Assembly: GCF_003143855.1 (NCBI RefSeq)
Contig: NZ_QFRK01000009.1
Span: 69,192-133,191 of the forward strand
Source of the DNA: Streptomyces sp. NWU339
GTDB lineage: Bacteria > Actinomycetota > Actinomycetes > Streptomycetales > Streptomycetaceae
Length of the DNA: 64,000 nucleotides
Reading direction: 5' to 3'
Part shown: in pieces, positions 63,643 to 64,000 of the stretch
Layout of the letters: every line of letters starts with the position of its first letter
Position numbering within the stretch: position 1 is the first letter of the stretch
Position numbers and translations under genes: made by a program
Notes under the pieces: model-generated
Database searches by the model: none
What the model was told of the DNA's origin: nothing
Seen by the model: the letters and a program-made list of their open reading frames with translations, nothing else

Positions 63643-63999
63643 TCAGCGGAGCCGTGCGACGCCCGCGTAGATGCCGCTGTCCTCGGGTGCGGGGGCCGGG
63701 ATCGTCCGGAACCATTCCGGTGCGGTCACCAGGCCCGGTTCCACCATGTCCAGGCCGTCGAAGAAGCGGGCGACCTCGTCGCGGGTGCGGAGGCCGAGGC
63801 GGATGCCGGCTCTGGCGTACTCGGCGGTGACCTGCGCGGCCAGTTCCGCGTGCCGGTCGGACGCGGCGTGCGACAGCACGAGGTGGCTGCCCGGCGGGAG
63901 CCCGGAGAGCAACTCGCCGACGATGGCGAGGGGTTCCTGGTCGTCGGGGATGAAGTGCAGGAGGGCGATCAGGGACAGTGCGACCGGACGCCCGAAGTC
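63643..63999 (-). CDS. SAM-dependent methyltransferase, DUF574-type, cut by window edge
   Basis: The last 118 residues are visible; the start lies beyond the right edge. DFGRPVALSLIALLHFIPDD, then GSHLVLSHAASDRHAE and LRTRDEVARFFDGLDMVEPGLV, match the C-terminal half of the S-adenosyl methyltransferase family (DUF574) that is abundant in Streptomyces. The stop at 63643 lies 38 bases beyond the convergent GH31 gene. Substrate unknown. Confidence 0.8.
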   Translation of the reverse strand, partial: DFGRPVALSLIALLHFIPDDQEPLAIVGELLSGLPPGSHLVLSHAASDRHAELAAQVTAEYARAGIRLGLRTRDEVARFFDGLDMVEPGLVTAPEWFRTIPAPAPEDSGIYAGVARLR

Positions 64000-64000
64000 G

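Overview
The window is very GC-rich DNA with strong G/C bias at third codon positions, frequent GTG starts and overlapping stop/start pairs. Together with a conservon (sensor kinase-like, roadblock, DUF742, GTPase, P450), an XRE-DUF5753/DUF397 pair, an AfsR/SARP regulator and Spo0M/TerD genes, this points to a Streptomyces chromosome (inference; species not identified).

455-18749 is a RiPP gene cluster, the most unusual part of the window. A SARP regulator is followed by one collinear run: a leader-binding F-protein (RRE + ThiF-like + decayed YcaO), an azoline-forming YcaO, a SagB-type azoline oxidase, a LanB split into glutamylation and elimination proteins, an RRE-fused M50 membrane protease, an ABC exporter pair and a second azoline-forming YcaO. 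After a strong hairpin comes an M20 peptidase/amidohydrolase. The inferred product is an azole- and dehydroamino acid-containing peptide, broadly goadsporin-like. No pyridine synthase and no precursor gene are visible, so the precursor must lie outside the window or elsewhere.

18.8-25.2 kb is housekeeping/accessory: an FdhF/YdeP molybdopterin oxidoreductase, an SRPBCC protein, an anti-sigma-like ATPase with the XRE/DUF397 pair, and a short-chain fatty acid transporter. A decayed dihydrolipoyl dehydrogenase remnant follows.

26-45.7 kb is a carbohydrate-use island. Two parallel operons each encode a lipoprotein binding protein, two CUT1 permeases and a beta-glucosidase (GH3 or GH1), and each is read divergently from its own LacI regulator with palindromic operator candidates in the shared promoter. 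A secreted GH30-ricin enzyme, a 1005-residue PA14/propeller/CBM/DUF1080 secreted protein and an acyltransferase complete the island. No MsiK-type ATPase is present, so it is presumably supplied elsewhere.

46-48.8 kb holds Spo0M, GlsB/YeaQ and TerD stress genes; two of the promoter regions share the same 20-bp inverted repeat. 49.2-55.3 kb is a conservon extended by two P450s (one lacking the ExxR arginine) and an enoyl-CoA hydratase. 55.5-60.3 kb contains an exonuclease/phosphatase protein and a decaying sulfonate-uptake locus: a PP2C tail fragment, a frameshifted Rrf2 regulator, an intact cysteine-type leader peptide and a frameshifted orphan SsuA. The right end carries CBS-BON and GH31 alpha-xylosidase genes and a truncated methyltransferase.
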